From contig NZ_JACHJN010000012.1 in NCBI RefSeq assembly GCF_014203665.1, positions 124,001 through 188,000 on the forward strand: a stretch of DNA of 64,000 nt, written 5' to 3'. Of the stretch, positions 8,272 through 16,704 are shown piece after piece (position 1 is the stretch's first letter; every line of letters starts with the position of its first letter). Made by a program: the position numbers and the translations under genes. The DNA comes from Saccharothrix tamanrassetensis. Lineage in GTDB: Bacteria > Actinomycetota > Actinomycetes > Mycobacteriales > Pseudonocardiaceae. The notes beneath the pieces are model-generated. The model was not told the origin of the DNA and did no database searches. It worked only from the letters and a program-made list of their open reading frames with translations.

Positions 8272-8518
8272 GCCGTGCTCCTTCCAGCGCGCCGGCCTGC
8301 ACCCGGCGCAGGGCCAGGTGGAGCGAGCCGATGGAGTCGCTGGCGGTGACCTCGTCCTCGTCCTCGGGGCCGACGACGATCCCGTACTGCTCCTCCAGGT
8401 GGTGCAGCAGCCACACCGAGGTCAGCGAGTCCAGGACGAGTTCGGTCGAGCTGTCCCACTCGGCGAGCGGGAGGCCGGACTCCCGGAGGAGCCGGGCCAC
8501 GTCGGACTCGGTGATCAC
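8261..8518 (-). CDS. Acyl carrier protein
   Basis: The 85-residue protein starts at GTG 8518, overlapping the upstream ACP stop by four bases (GTGA), which indicates translational coupling. The phosphopantetheine attachment serine lies in ELVLDSLTSVWLLHHLEEQYG near residue 31, with the DSL core of carrier proteins. Helix-rich, acidic composition (PEDEDEVTASDS) fits. It presents the growing chain, or one of the two starter/extender thioesters, to the ketosynthase encoded immediately downstream. Confidence 0.85.
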   Translation of the reverse strand: MITESDVARLLRESGLPLAEWDSSTELVLDSLTSVWLLHHLEEQYGIVVGPEDEDEVTASDSIGSLHLALRRVQAGALEGARHVP

Positions 8519-8793
8519 CTGGCCACGCTGCCCGCGGCGGCGGCCGACCGCAGGCCGACCACGGTGTCCACCAGCGCGCCGAGGTCGGGCACGAGGTCGG
8601 CGGTCAGCTCGTCCTCCTGGAGCTCGACGCCGTACTCGCCCTCCAGCTGGAGCACCAGCTCGATCATGGCCAGCGACTCCAGCCCGAGGCCCTCCTCGCC
8701 GAGCGGGAGGTCGTCCTCGACCCGGTCGGGCAGCGGGATGTTGATCACGTCCCTGATCACGGTCAGGATGAACTCTCGGGTTTCTGCGCGCAT
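8515..8793 (-). CDS. Acyl carrier protein
   Basis: The 92-residue protein carries the 4'-phosphopantetheine serine in LGLESLAMIELVLQLEGEYG near residue 39, followed by the conserved acidic helix. Its start is ATG 8793. It is the second gene of the minus-strand operon, 39 bases after the GriI-like aldolase, and is coupled to the next ACP. The two ACPs differ clearly in sequence, so they probably have separate duties, for example one for the aminohydroxybenzoyl starter and one for chain extension. That division is inference. Confidence 0.88.
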   Translation of the reverse strand: MRAETREFILTVIRDVINIPLPDRVEDDLPLGEEGLGLESLAMIELVLQLEGEYGVELQEDELTADLVPDLGALVDTVVGLRSAAAAGSVAR

Positions 8794-8832
8794 CGGTGTC
8801 TCCGTTGGGTGGTGGTCGGCCCGGGGCTCCGC

Positions 8833-9651
8833 TCAGCGGGCCGGGACCGAGTGGACGCGGTCGAGCACGGGCACGGGGGACAGGGCCTCCCCGTGCACCA
8901 CGGCCGAGACGGCGCGGATCACGCTCGCGGGCGAACTGCTCTGGAAGATGCCCCGGCCGATCGCCAGCCCGCTGCACCCGTGCGCCAGCAGCGTCGCGGC
9001 GAACGCCGCCGGGTCGACGCCCCGGTTGCCCGGACCGCCCGCCGAGAGCACCGGGATCGGGCAGCTCTCCACCACCTCCGCCATCCGCTCCAGCGGCACC
9101 GGCCAGGTGGTCTTCACCAGCGACGCGCCCAGGTCCGCCGCGATGTTGACCACGTGCGACAGCAGTGCCGGGTCGTGCGGGTCGGTGATCGCCGGGCCGC
9201 GCGGGTACACCATCGCCAGCAGCGGCACGTTCCACCGGCGGCACGCGTCGGCCACCGCGCCGAGGTCCGCCAGCTGGCGGCTCTCCGTGGCGGAGCCGAT
9301 GTTGACCTGGACGCTCACCGCGTCCGCGCCCAACTGGATCGCCTCCTCCACGTCGCCGACCAGCACCTTGGCGTCGGGGTCCGGGCCGTGCGCGGTGCTG
9401 GCGCTCAGGTGCACGATCAGCGAGCACGCGCGCAGCAGGGCCGGGTCGAGCGTCGCGACCCGTCCTTTGTGGACCACGACGGCGTCCGCGCCGCCCTCGA
9501 CCGCCACGCGGACGAGCCAGTTGAAGCGCCCGGCCGCGATGATCGGTCCGTCGGCCACCGAGTGGTCCAGCGGCACGAACAGGTAGCGGCCCTCGCGGTG
9601 TCTGGCCAGCCGTGCGAGACGGACTGCGGTTCCTCCCGGCCTGGCGGACAT
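8833..9651 (-). CDS. GriI-like aldolase: 2-amino-4,5-dihydroxy-6-oxo-7-(phosphonooxy)heptanoate synthase
   Basis: The 272-residue protein belongs to the archaeal-type class I (DhnA) aldolase family. Schiff-base Lys180 lies in SLVKTTW, Asp29 in VPLDHSV and Tyr149 in MVYPRG, the residues used by the Methanocaldococcus ADH synthase. In the grixazone and asukamycin pathways the homologue joins aspartate-4-semialdehyde with dihydroxyacetone phosphate to give the C7N precursor of 3-amino-4-hydroxybenzoate. The adjacent divergent gene encodes the GriH-like partner, making this assignment strong. It is the first gene of the minus-strand operon with the ACPs and ketosynthases; nearly 300 bases separate it from the GriH homologue. 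Confidence 0.93.
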   Translation of the reverse strand: MSARPGGTAVRLARLARHREGRYLFVPLDHSVADGPIIAAGRFNWLVRVAVEGGADAVVVHKGRVATLDPALLRACSLIVHLSASTAHGPDPDAKVLVGDVEEAIQLGADAVSVQVNIGSATESRQLADLGAVADACRRWNVPLLAMVYPRGPAITDPHDPALLSHVVNIAADLGASLVKTTWPVPLERMAEVVESCPIPVLSAGGPGNRGVDPAAFAATLLAHGCSGLAIGRGIFQSSSPASVIRAVSAVVHGEALSPVPVLDRVHSVPAR

Positions 9652-9794
9652 GATGCACCCCTCGTCACCCGGAAAAGCGCCTACGCCGAGGGAGTCTGCC
9701 CAAGCCGGGCGGGGTGCCGGACCCTCGATCGGACTGCTCCTGCGAACGCGTGCGGCAGCACCATCGAGGTGCCCGACCGGTCAGGTCCGGCGCG

Positions 9795-9816
9795 CACCCG
9801 GTCGGCACCCGGTCGT
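9795..9816 (+). promoter_or_regulatory. Tandem 11-bp direct repeats, candidate SARP box
   Basis: CACCCGGTCGG and CACCCGGTCGT follow each other with exactly 11-bp spacing in the divergent region between the GriI-like and GriH-like genes, about 130 bases before the latter. SARP regulators bind direct repeats spaced by 11 bp or one helix turn, and a SARP gene ends this cluster at 14887-16704. The repeat is seen; regulator binding is inferred. Confidence 0.4.
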
Positions 9817-9944
9817 GCAGGTCCGTCGGGGCTGCCCCGGCGCGGTCGCCGCTGTGAGGGTGTGTCCCGGTGCCTCCCGGGCACCGGATTCGTCCCGACC
9901 GGCGGGCTTCGCCGCACTGGAACGCAGTAGGGGGATGGTTCGGA

Positions 9945-11063
9945 GTGAAGTTCGCGTGGATCGACATTCGTGCGGTGGACGCGCAACGCCGGGAGGCGGT
10001 GGTGGACGCGGCCGTCCACGCCGGTCTCGGTGGGGTGCTGGACCACCGGCTGGAGACGTTGGCGACCTTGCCGCCCACGGTGACCAAGGTGCTGCTGCCC
10101 GGTCCGGGCGAGGTGCCCCCCGCCGAGGCCGCGGGCGTGTGCGACGTGGTGCTGACGCGGGTGGCGACCTTCACCGAGCTGGACAAGCTGAAGCTGGTCG
10201 CCGGCGAGGTCGACGCGCACGCCGGCGCGTTCGTGGAGGTGGTGGACGACCTGACGCTGCGGGTGGCGTGCGCGGCGGTCCAGGCGCTGGAGCACACGGT
10301 GGTCCGCTTCCGGGATCCCACCAAGATCCCGCTGGAGATCGTGATCGCCGCCGCCGACCGCGCACCCGGCCTGCTGGTGTGCGAGGCCGACGGCATCGAG
10401 GAGGCCCGCATCGTCCTGGACGTGCTGGAGAAGGGCTCCGACGGCCTGCTGGTGGCGCCCCGCGACGCCAACGACGTGTTCGACGTCGACAAGCTGCTCC
10501 GCGCGGCGACCCCGGACCTGGCGCTGACCACCCTCACCGTGCGGTCGGTGGAGCACAACGGGTTGGGCGACCGGATCTGCGTGGACACCTGCACCCACTT
10601 CCGGGAGGACGAGGGGATTTTGGTCGGCTCCTTCGCCCACGGTTTCGTGCTGTGCGTCAGCGAGACCCACCCGCTGCCCTACATGCCGACCCGTCCGTTC
10701 CGGGTGAACGCCGGGGCGCTGCACTCCTACGTGTTCGGCGCGGACAACCGCACCAACTACCTCAGCGAGCTCAAGGCGGGCAGCACCGTGCTGGGGGTGA
10801 CCGCGGACGGGCGCACCCGCCGCATCGTCGTCGGCCGCGTGAAGCTCGAATCCCGCCCGTTGCTGACGGTCCACGCCACGGCGCCCGACGGCACCGAGGT
10901 CGCGCTGACCCTCCAGGACGACTGGCACGTGCGCGTGCTGGGCCCCGGTGCGGCGGTGCTCAACAGCACCGAACTCGAACCGGGCGACCAGCTGCTGGGC
11001 TACCTGGCCACCGACAAGCGCCACGTCGGGTGGCCGGTCGGGGAGTTCTGCATCGAGAAGTGA
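9945..11063 (+). CDS. GriH-like 3-amino-4-hydroxybenzoate synthase (3-dehydroquinate synthase II family)
   Basis: The 372-residue protein starts at GTG 9945 (VKFAWIDIRAV), 10 bases after an AGGGGG ribosome binding site. It belongs to the archaeal-type dehydroquinate synthase II family; typical segments are DGLLVAPRDANDV, VEHNGLGDRICVDTC, EGILVGSFAHGFVLCVSE and the C-terminal ATDKRHVGWPVGEFCIEK. GriH cyclises the C7N product of GriI to 3-amino-4-hydroxybenzoate. In asukamycin-type pathways this acid becomes the mC7N starter. It opens a plus-strand operon that continues with an aryl-activating ligase, a thioesterase and an exporter. The long upstream in-frame extension has no family similarity and is excluded. 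Confidence 0.93.
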   Translation: MKFAWIDIRAVDAQRREAVVDAAVHAGLGGVLDHRLETLATLPPTVTKVLLPGPGEVPPAEAAGVCDVVLTRVATFTELDKLKLVAGEVDAHAGAFVEVVDDLTLRVACAAVQALEHTVVRFRDPTKIPLEIVIAAADRAPGLLVCEADGIEEARIVLDVLEKGSDGLLVAPRDANDVFDVDKLLRAATPDLALTTLTVRSVEHNGLGDRICVDTCTHFREDEGILVGSFAHGFVLCVSETHPLPYMPTRPFRVNAGALHSYVFGADNRTNYLSELKAGSTVLGVTADGRTRRIVVGRVKLESRPLLTVHATAPDGTEVALTLQDDWHVRVLGPGAAVLNSTELEPGDQLLGYLATDKRHVGWPVGEFCIEK

Positions 11064-11096
11064 CCCGGGCGGATCCCGGCGAGGAAGGACCTCAAG

Positions 11097-12527
11097 ATGA
11101 CTCCAGGCAGGGACTTCGAGGTGTGGCTGGACGCCGCGCTGTCCGATCCGGACCGGCGCGGCCTCACCTGGGCGACGCACGGCGGGACCGTCGTGACGCG
11201 CGACGCGCTGCGCACGGAGGTCGACCGGGCCGGGCGGGTGCTCGGGGCGTCCTCGATCACCCGGGGCAGCACGGTCGCGGTGCAGCTGCTGCCCAGCTTC
11301 ACGCTGCTCTGGTCGCTGTTCGCGCTGTGGTCGCGCGGCGCCCAGGTGATGCTGCTCGACCCCCGGCTCACACCCACCGAGACCACCCGGCTGCTGGAGC
11401 TGTGCCAGCCGCAGTTCCACCTCACCACCGGTGGCGTCGCGCGGACCTTCACCCCGTTCCGCGACCAGTGCGAGGTCCTGGTGCGGCCCCGGCCGTCGGG
11501 CGTGCCCGCGCAGGGCGACCACCGGCTGATCCAGTTCAGCTCCGGCTCCACCGGCCTGCCCAAGGTGATCGGGCGGACCGGGGACTCGCTGCTGACCGAG
11601 GTCGAGCGGTTCGCGCGGCTGCCCGACATGCCGCGCCGCGGCGAGGACGTGTTGCTGCTCAGCTCGCTGGCGCACTCGTTCGGCCTGATCGGCGGGGTGC
11701 TGCACGCGCTGAACGCCGGTGCGGCCCTGCACTTCGCCGGTCGGCCGAACCGGGGCGCGCTGCTGTCGGTGCTGGCCGGGCGCCGGATCGCCGCCGTGCT
11801 GGGTGTACCGGCGCACTACGCCCTGCTGAGCAGGCCCGGTGACCTGGAGCCGCTGCCGCACCTGCGGCTCGCCGTCTCCGGCGGGGAAGCCCTGCCGCCG
11901 GAGGTGTTCGCCCGGTTCGAGGAGCTGTTCGGCGTCCGGATCGGGCAGGCGTACGGCATGACCGAGACCGGGATCATCGCGACCGACCTCACCGGTCGCC
12001 ACGGGCCGCCCGCCGTCGGGGTGCCGGTGCCCGGCCTGTGCACCGAGGTGGTCGACGGCACGCTGCGGGTGCGCCTGGCCGAGGCACCCTACCTGCACGT
12101 GGACGCCGACGACCGGTACGTGGACGGGTGGCTGCACACCCGCGACCGGTGCGTGCGCCGGCCCGGCACGGACGTCCTGGAGATCACCGGGCGCACCGAC
12201 TCCCTGGTGTCGATCGGCGGGCTCAAGGTCGACCTGATGGAGGTGGAGGCGGTGCTCGCCGAGCACCCGGACGTCCGCGAGGTGGTGGTCGTCTACGGCG
12301 AAGCCGTCGAGGCGCACCTGGTGATCGCCCCGTCGTTGGCGCGCAGCGAACTGCTCGCCTGGTGCCACGAGCGGCTGAGCACCTACAAGATCCCCAAGGC
12401 GTTCCACTTCCGGACGGCGCTGCCGCGCACGTCGAACGGCAAGCCGGTGCGCAACCGCGACCTGCTGCACGCGTCGGGGCACACCGCCCGGTCGGTCGCG
12501 CACAGCGAGGTCGTGCAGTCGGCATGA
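11097..12527 (+). CDS. AMP-dependent ligase, probable 3,4-AHBA-activating starter ligase
   Basis: This 476-residue ANL enzyme has the adenylation loop FSSGSTGLPKVIG near 145-157, the motif AYGMTETG near 285, DGWLHTRDR near 344, and the C-terminal lysine in RTSNGKPVRNR near 446. It is shorter than the other two ligases of the cluster and lacks a long C-terminal insert, like free-standing aryl-adenylating enzymes that load carrier proteins. It follows the GriH-like gene by 33 bases (ribosome binding site GAGGAAGG) and overlaps the thioesterase start. The position suggests that it activates 3-amino-4-hydroxybenzoate and transfers it to an ACP as polyketide starter, like AsuA3. Specificity is inferred from context. 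Confidence 0.82.
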   Translation: MTPGRDFEVWLDAALSDPDRRGLTWATHGGTVVTRDALRTEVDRAGRVLGASSITRGSTVAVQLLPSFTLLWSLFALWSRGAQVMLLDPRLTPTETTRLLELCQPQFHLTTGGVARTFTPFRDQCEVLVRPRPSGVPAQGDHRLIQFSSGSTGLPKVIGRTGDSLLTEVERFARLPDMPRRGEDVLLLSSLAHSFGLIGGVLHALNAGAALHFAGRPNRGALLSVLAGRRIAAVLGVPAHYALLSRPGDLEPLPHLRLAVSGGEALPPEVFARFEELFGVRIGQAYGMTETGIIATDLTGRHGPPAVGVPVPGLCTEVVDGTLRVRLAEAPYLHVDADDRYVDGWLHTRDRCVRRPGTDVLEITGRTDSLVSIGGLKVDLMEVEAVLAEHPDVREVVVVYGEAVEAHLVIAPSLARSELLAWCHERLSTYKIPKAFHFRTALPRTSNGKPVRNRDLLHASGHTARSVAHSEVVQSA

Positions 12528-13318
12528 GCACGTGGCGAGACCCGTGGCTGCGGCCGGTCACCGGGCTCCGGCCGGACAGCGCCGTCCGGCTGTTCTGCCT
12601 GCCCTACGCCGGGGGCAGCGCGACGGTGTTCCGCGCCTGGCGGTCCGCCGCCGCCGACGTGGAGGTGCACGCCGTGCAGCTGCCCGGCCGGGGGCGGCGG
12701 GTCGCCGAGCCGCCGCTGCACGACGCCCGGGTGCTGGCCCGGCGGCTGGCGGCGGCGCTGGAGCCGCACCTGGACCGCCCGTACGGCATCTACGGCCACA
12801 GCATGGGCGGGATCGTCGGCCTCGCGCTGGCGCACGAGCTGGCGCGGTCGCGCCCGCCGAGCGGTCTCTTCGTCGGGGCGAGCGTCGCGCCGTCCTCGCT
12901 GCGGCCGGTACGACGGTGGCGAGGGACCGACGAGGAGCTGTTGCGGTGGCTGGAGTGGGTGGGCGGCACGCCCGCGCACCCGCCGGCCCGGCCCGGGCTG
13001 CGCAGGCTGCTGCCGGTGCTGCGAGCCGATCTGGCGGTGGTGGCGGGGTACCGCGGGCGGCCCGGTGAGCGGCTCGCGGTACCCGTCACGGGGTTCGTCG
13101 GCGCGGCGGACCCGTTCGCCGGCCGGTCCGCGATGCTCGGCTGGGAGCGGGAGACCGACGCCGGCTTCACGTTGTCCGAGGTGCCCGGCGGCCACTTCTT
13201 CCTGGCGGGCTCGGGTCGCCTGGTGCTCGACGCGGTGACCGCCTCCTTGCGCGCGGCGACCCGACCGGGCAACTATCCGACACTTGTTGCGCACACGACG
13301 ACTGTCGTGGAACCATGA
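12524..13318 (+). CDS. Type II thioesterase
   Basis: The 264-residue alpha/beta hydrolase has the opening LFCLPYAGGSATVFRAW of TEII enzymes, nucleophile Ser93 in YGHSMGG, and the terminal histidine in VPGGHFFL near residue 227. ATG 12524 overlaps the ligase stop in ATGA, so the two are translationally coupled. TEII enzymes hydrolyse wrongly primed or stalled acyl groups from carrier proteins; release of the finished polyene chain is a second possibility in a type II system with no integral thioesterase. The C-terminal tail (about 20 residues beyond the catalytic histidine helix) is unremarkable. Confidence 0.9.
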   Translation: MSTWRDPWLRPVTGLRPDSAVRLFCLPYAGGSATVFRAWRSAAADVEVHAVQLPGRGRRVAEPPLHDARVLARRLAAALEPHLDRPYGIYGHSMGGIVGLALAHELARSRPPSGLFVGASVAPSSLRPVRRWRGTDEELLRWLEWVGGTPAHPPARPGLRRLLPVLRADLAVVAGYRGRPGERLAVPVTGFVGAADPFAGRSAMLGWERETDAGFTLSEVPGGHFFLAGSGRLVLDAVTASLRAATRPGNYPTLVAHTTTVVEP

Positions 13319-13354
13319 CGCGATCGAATCCGTCGACGAGGGGGACAGCCAGCC

Positions 13355-14863
13355 GTGGGAACTCACCGACCTCCGGCCGCCGAGGGCGACTCGGACCGGC
13401 TCACACCGGAGCTGTGGTGGCTGAGCGCCATCATGGCGTTCGGCGGATTCGCCAGCCTGCTCGACGCCACGATCATCAACGTCGCGATCGGCCCCCTGGC
13501 CGCGGTGTTCGCCGCCGAGCTGGACACCGTCCAGTGGACGATCACCGGCTACCTGCTCGCCATCACCGCCTCGCTCCCGCTCAGCGGCTGGGCCACCGCG
13601 CGGTTCGGCGCCAAGCAGACCGTCATCTTCTCCCAGGTCGTCTTCCTGGTCGGCTCGGTGCTGTCCGGGCTGGCCTGGTCGGCGACCAGCCTCATCGTCT
13701 TCCGGGTGATCCAGGGCATCGGCGGCGGCCTCGCGGTGCCGGTCGGGCAGGCGTTGCTGGCGCAGGCCGCCGGGCCGAGGCGGCTGGGCAAGCTGATGGC
13801 GATCGTCTCCATACCCGCGCTGTTCGCGCCGGTGCTCGGCCCGTCGCTGGGCGGCGTGCTGATCGACTACCTGGACTGGCGGTGGATCTTCTTCATCAAC
13901 GTGCCGTTCTGCCTGGTGACCATCGCGCTGGTGCTGGCCAAGGTCCGCAACGTCGTCCAGCCCTCCCGGACCGCGAAGCTGGACGCGCTCGGCCTGCTCC
14001 TGCTGATGCCCGGGCTCGTCGGCCTGATCTACGGGCTGGCCGAAGCCGGCTCGGCGGGCGGGTTCGACGGCGCGACGACCCTGGTCAGCCTGGTGGCCGG
14101 CGTCGTGCTGCTGGTGGTGTTCACGGTGCGGGCGTTGCGCAAGCGGCAGAACCCGCTGCTGGACCTGAGCCTGTTCCGGGTCCGCGAGTTCAAGAACGGC
14201 ACCGCGGCGGGTGTCCTGCTGAGCATGGCGATGTACGGCGTGCTCATCCCGCTGCCGCTGTACTTCCAGCTCGTGCAGGGGACCAGCGTGCTGGAGTCGG
14301 CGTTGCTGCTGCTGCCGCAGAGCATCGGCTACCTCATCGCGGTCGCGACGATGAACCGGTTCTCGTCGATGCTGGGGGTGCGCAACCTGTCCCTCGTCGG
14401 CGTGGTGTTCGTGATCGCCGGCACGATCCCGTTCGCGCTCATCACCGCCGACCCCGACCAGGTCCTGCTGGGCGCGGCGCTGGTCGTGCGCGGCATGGGT
14501 CTGGGGCTGTCGATGACGCTCACCATGACGATCGCCTACAGCAGCGTGTCCAAGGAGGTCGTCCCGAACGCCACCAGCGCGTTCAACGTCTTCCAGCGCG
14601 TCGGCGCGTCCTTGGGCACCGCGGTGCTCGCGGTGGTCCTCCAGAACCAGGTGGCCGGGCTGCTGCCGGCGGGCACCACGACGCTCCAGCAGGTCGAGCC
14701 CGGCGGCGACGTCGCGCACGGCTTGGCGTCCGCGTTCGGCGCACCGTTCTGGTGGGCGCTGGCCTTCACGGTGGTGGCACTGCTGCCGGTCTTCTTCCTG
14801 CCGGGGCGCCAGTCGCCTGCCACCGCACCAGTGCGGTCGCCGGCGCCGGCGCGGGCGGACTGA
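13355..14863 (+). CDS. DHA2-family (EmrB/QacA) MFS drug exporter
   Basis: The 502-residue membrane protein has about 14 predicted hydrophobic segments and the DHA2 signatures LDATIINVAIGPLA in helix 1, WTITGYLLAITASLPLSGW in helix 2 and the motif C-like RVIQGIGGG. GTG 13355 follows a GAGGGGG ribosome binding site. It lies 36 bases after the thioesterase, so it is the likely last gene of the GriH operon. It probably exports the cluster product and gives self-resistance. Substrate is inferred from position only. Confidence 0.9.
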   Translation: MGTHRPPAAEGDSDRLTPELWWLSAIMAFGGFASLLDATIINVAIGPLAAVFAAELDTVQWTITGYLLAITASLPLSGWATARFGAKQTVIFSQVVFLVGSVLSGLAWSATSLIVFRVIQGIGGGLAVPVGQALLAQAAGPRRLGKLMAIVSIPALFAPVLGPSLGGVLIDYLDWRWIFFINVPFCLVTIALVLAKVRNVVQPSRTAKLDALGLLLLMPGLVGLIYGLAEAGSAGGFDGATTLVSLVAGVVLLVVFTVRALRKRQNPLLDLSLFRVREFKNGTAAGVLLSMAMYGVLIPLPLYFQLVQGTSVLESALLLLPQSIGYLIAVATMNRFSSMLGVRNLSLVGVVFVIAGTIPFALITADPDQVLLGAALVVRGMGLGLSMTLTMTIAYSSVSKEVVPNATSAFNVFQRVGASLGTAVLAVVLQNQVAGLLPAGTTTLQQVEPGGDVAHGLASAFGAPFWWALAFTVVALLPVFFLPGRQSPATAPVRSPAPARAD

Positions 14864-14870
14864 CCGGTCG

Positions 14871-14905
14871 GGAGCCCCGGCCCGGGTCACGCGAACCGGG
14901 GCTCC
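14871..14905. terminator. Hairpin overlapping convergent gene ends
   Basis: GGAGCCCCGG (14871-14880) pairs perfectly with 14896-14905 across a 15-base loop. It lies between the converging exporter and SARP genes and includes the SARP stop region. No U-tract follows; a bidirectional high-GC terminator is likely. Confidence 0.55.
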
Positions 14906-16704
14906 GGCCACATGCCCGACAGCCGGTGCAGCGCGGCCCGGTGCCGCCCGAGCTGGTCCTCCGGGCCGGCCAGCTCCAAGGCCAGGCACCGCACCAACTC
15001 GGGGAACCGGTAGTGCAACCGCGCGTCGCCCCGCATCACCACCACGTCCAACAGCCGCGCGTCCACCAGCTGTTCCAGCACCTCGTCCGCCTCGGCGGAG
15101 GTGAGGTCGAGCAGCAGTGCCGCCGCCCGCGACGGGAAGTGCGGCACGTCCGGCAGGGACAGCAGCCGGAACGCGTGCCTGGCCTGCTCGTCCAGCCCGC
15201 AGTAGCCGGAGATGAGGCGTGCCCGCACGTCCAGGTCGGCGACCCGCAGCTCGTCCAGCCGGCCGCGCCGGTCGGTCAGCAGGCCCGCCAGTCGGGTCAG
15301 CGTCCAGTGGGGCTTGGCGGCCAGCCGGGCGCCGGCGATCCGCACCGCCAGCGGCAGGTGCCCGCACAGCTCTACGATACGTTGCGCCGCAACGGGTTCG
15401 GCCCGGAAGCGGTCGTCGCCCACGATCGCGTGCAGCAGGCCGAGCGACTCGTGCGGCGAGGGCATGGGCAGGTCGACCAGCGCGGCTCCTTCCAGTGCGA
15501 CCAGCCTGCGGCGGGCGGTGACGACGACCGTCGAGCCGGGTCCGCCGGGCAGCAGCGGCCGTACCTGGCTCTCGCTGACCGCGTCGTCCAGCAGGATCAG
15601 CACCCGCCTGCCGACGATCCGGCTGCGGTACAGCCGGATCCGGTCCTCCAGGGTGTCCGGGACGGCCGTGCCCCACAGCGCGGTCAGCATCACGGCGAGC
15701 GCTTCGGCGGGGTCGACCGATCGACCGCTCCCGCCGAGGTCGACGAGCAGTTGGCCGTCCGGGTAGTCCGACCGGCACCGGTGGGCGGCGTGCACCGCGA
15801 GCGCCGACTTGCCGGCACCGGCCATCCCGGACACCACGCAGACCGAGCCGTGCCGCCGCATGGTCCCGACGACCAGGTCGACCTCGCGGGCGCGGCCGGT
15901 GAAGTCGGCGATGTCGGCGGGCAGCTGCGCGGGCGGCGCCCCGATCGCGATCGTCGCGCGGACCGCGGGCGAGGCCTGCCGCGCGGTGAGGATGCGGTTG
16001 TGCAGCTCCTGGAGGTCCGCGCCGGGATCGATGCCCATCTCGTCGGCCAGCAGCCGGCGGTAGTCGTCGTAGGTCGTCAGGGCTTCGGCCTGCCGGCCGC
16101 TGCCGTGCAGCGCCAGCATCAGCTGGGCCCGCTGTCGTTCCCGCAGGGGGTGCTCGGCGACGAACCCGGTCAGCTCGGAGACGACGCCGGCGTGCGCGCC
16201 CAGGCCCAGGTCCGCCTGCACCCGGTCCTCCCAGACCGCCAGCCTCGCCTCCTCCAGCCGGGGGCGTTCGGCGTCCCCCAGGAAGTCGGTCACCCCGGAC
16301 AGCGCCGGACCGCGCCAGAGCGCGAGCGCCCCGCGCAGCTCGTCGGCGGCCCGGGCGAACTGCCCGGCGGCCAGCGACCGGCGGCCGTCGGCGGCGAGCC
16401 GTTCGAACTCGAACAGGTCGATCTCCTCCGGCGGCACGCGCAACAGGTAGCCGGGGTGCTGCCGGACGAGCTCGGCGTCCGGTCCGACCAGCCTGCGCAA
16501 CCGGGACACGTAGGTCTGGATCTGCGCCGCCGAGGCGGCGGTCCGCTGATCGCCCCACAGCATCGTGGTGAGCCGGGCGTTGGACACCACTTTCGACCGC
16601 GCCAGCAACAGGACGGCGAGCACGGTGCGCAGTTTCCTCGCGTTCGGCCCGACCGGAACGCCGCCGTCGTGGACCTCCACCGGTCCGAGCAGGCGAAAAC
16701 GCAC
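14887..16704 (-). CDS. SARP/AfsR-type regulator with NB-ARC domain
   Basis: The 605-residue protein begins with an OmpR-like winged helix typical of SARPs (FRLLGPVEVHDGGVPVG, then NARKLRTVLAVLLL), followed by the bacterial transcriptional activation domain to about residue 250. An NB-ARC ATPase follows, with Walker A SGMAGAGKSALA near 310 and RRVLILLDDAV as Walker B near 395. It ends near the ARC2 region without the TPR domain of full AfsR. It is convergent with the exporter at the right end of the biosynthetic genes and is the obvious pathway activator. Its direct-repeat target may be the 11-bp repeats at 9795-9816. A 630-base gap precedes it. Confidence 0.9.
   Translation of the reverse strand: MRFRLLGPVEVHDGGVPVGPNARKLRTVLAVLLLARSKVVSNARLTTMLWGDQRTAASAAQIQTYVSRLRRLVGPDAELVRQHPGYLLRVPPEEIDLFEFERLAADGRRSLAAGQFARAADELRGALALWRGPALSGVTDFLGDAERPRLEEARLAVWEDRVQADLGLGAHAGVVSELTGFVAEHPLRERQRAQLMLALHGSGRQAEALTTYDDYRRLLADEMGIDPGADLQELHNRILTARQASPAVRATIAIGAPPAQLPADIADFTGRAREVDLVVGTMRRHGSVCVVSGMAGAGKSALAVHAAHRCRSDYPDGQLLVDLGGSGRSVDPAEALAVMLTALWGTAVPDTLEDRIRLYRSRIVGRRVLILLDDAVSESQVRPLLPGGPGSTVVVTARRRLVALEGAALVDLPMPSPHESLGLLHAIVGDDRFRAEPVAAQRIVELCGHLPLAVRIAGARLAAKPHWTLTRLAGLLTDRRGRLDELRVADLDVRARLISGYCGLDEQARHAFRLLSLPDVPHFPSRAAALLLDLTSAEADEVLEQLVDARLLDVVVMRGDARLHYRFPELVRCLALELAGPEDQLGRHRAALHRLSGMWPEPRFA

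Noticed and set aside
9681..12503. Minus-strand open frame of 940 codons
   Set aside because: It is antisense to the GriH-like gene and the aryl ligase, whose motifs are unambiguous.
12383..16558. Minus-strand open frame of 1391 codons
   Set aside because: It overlaps the well-supported thioesterase, exporter and SARP genes in the wrong frame and has low-complexity composition.
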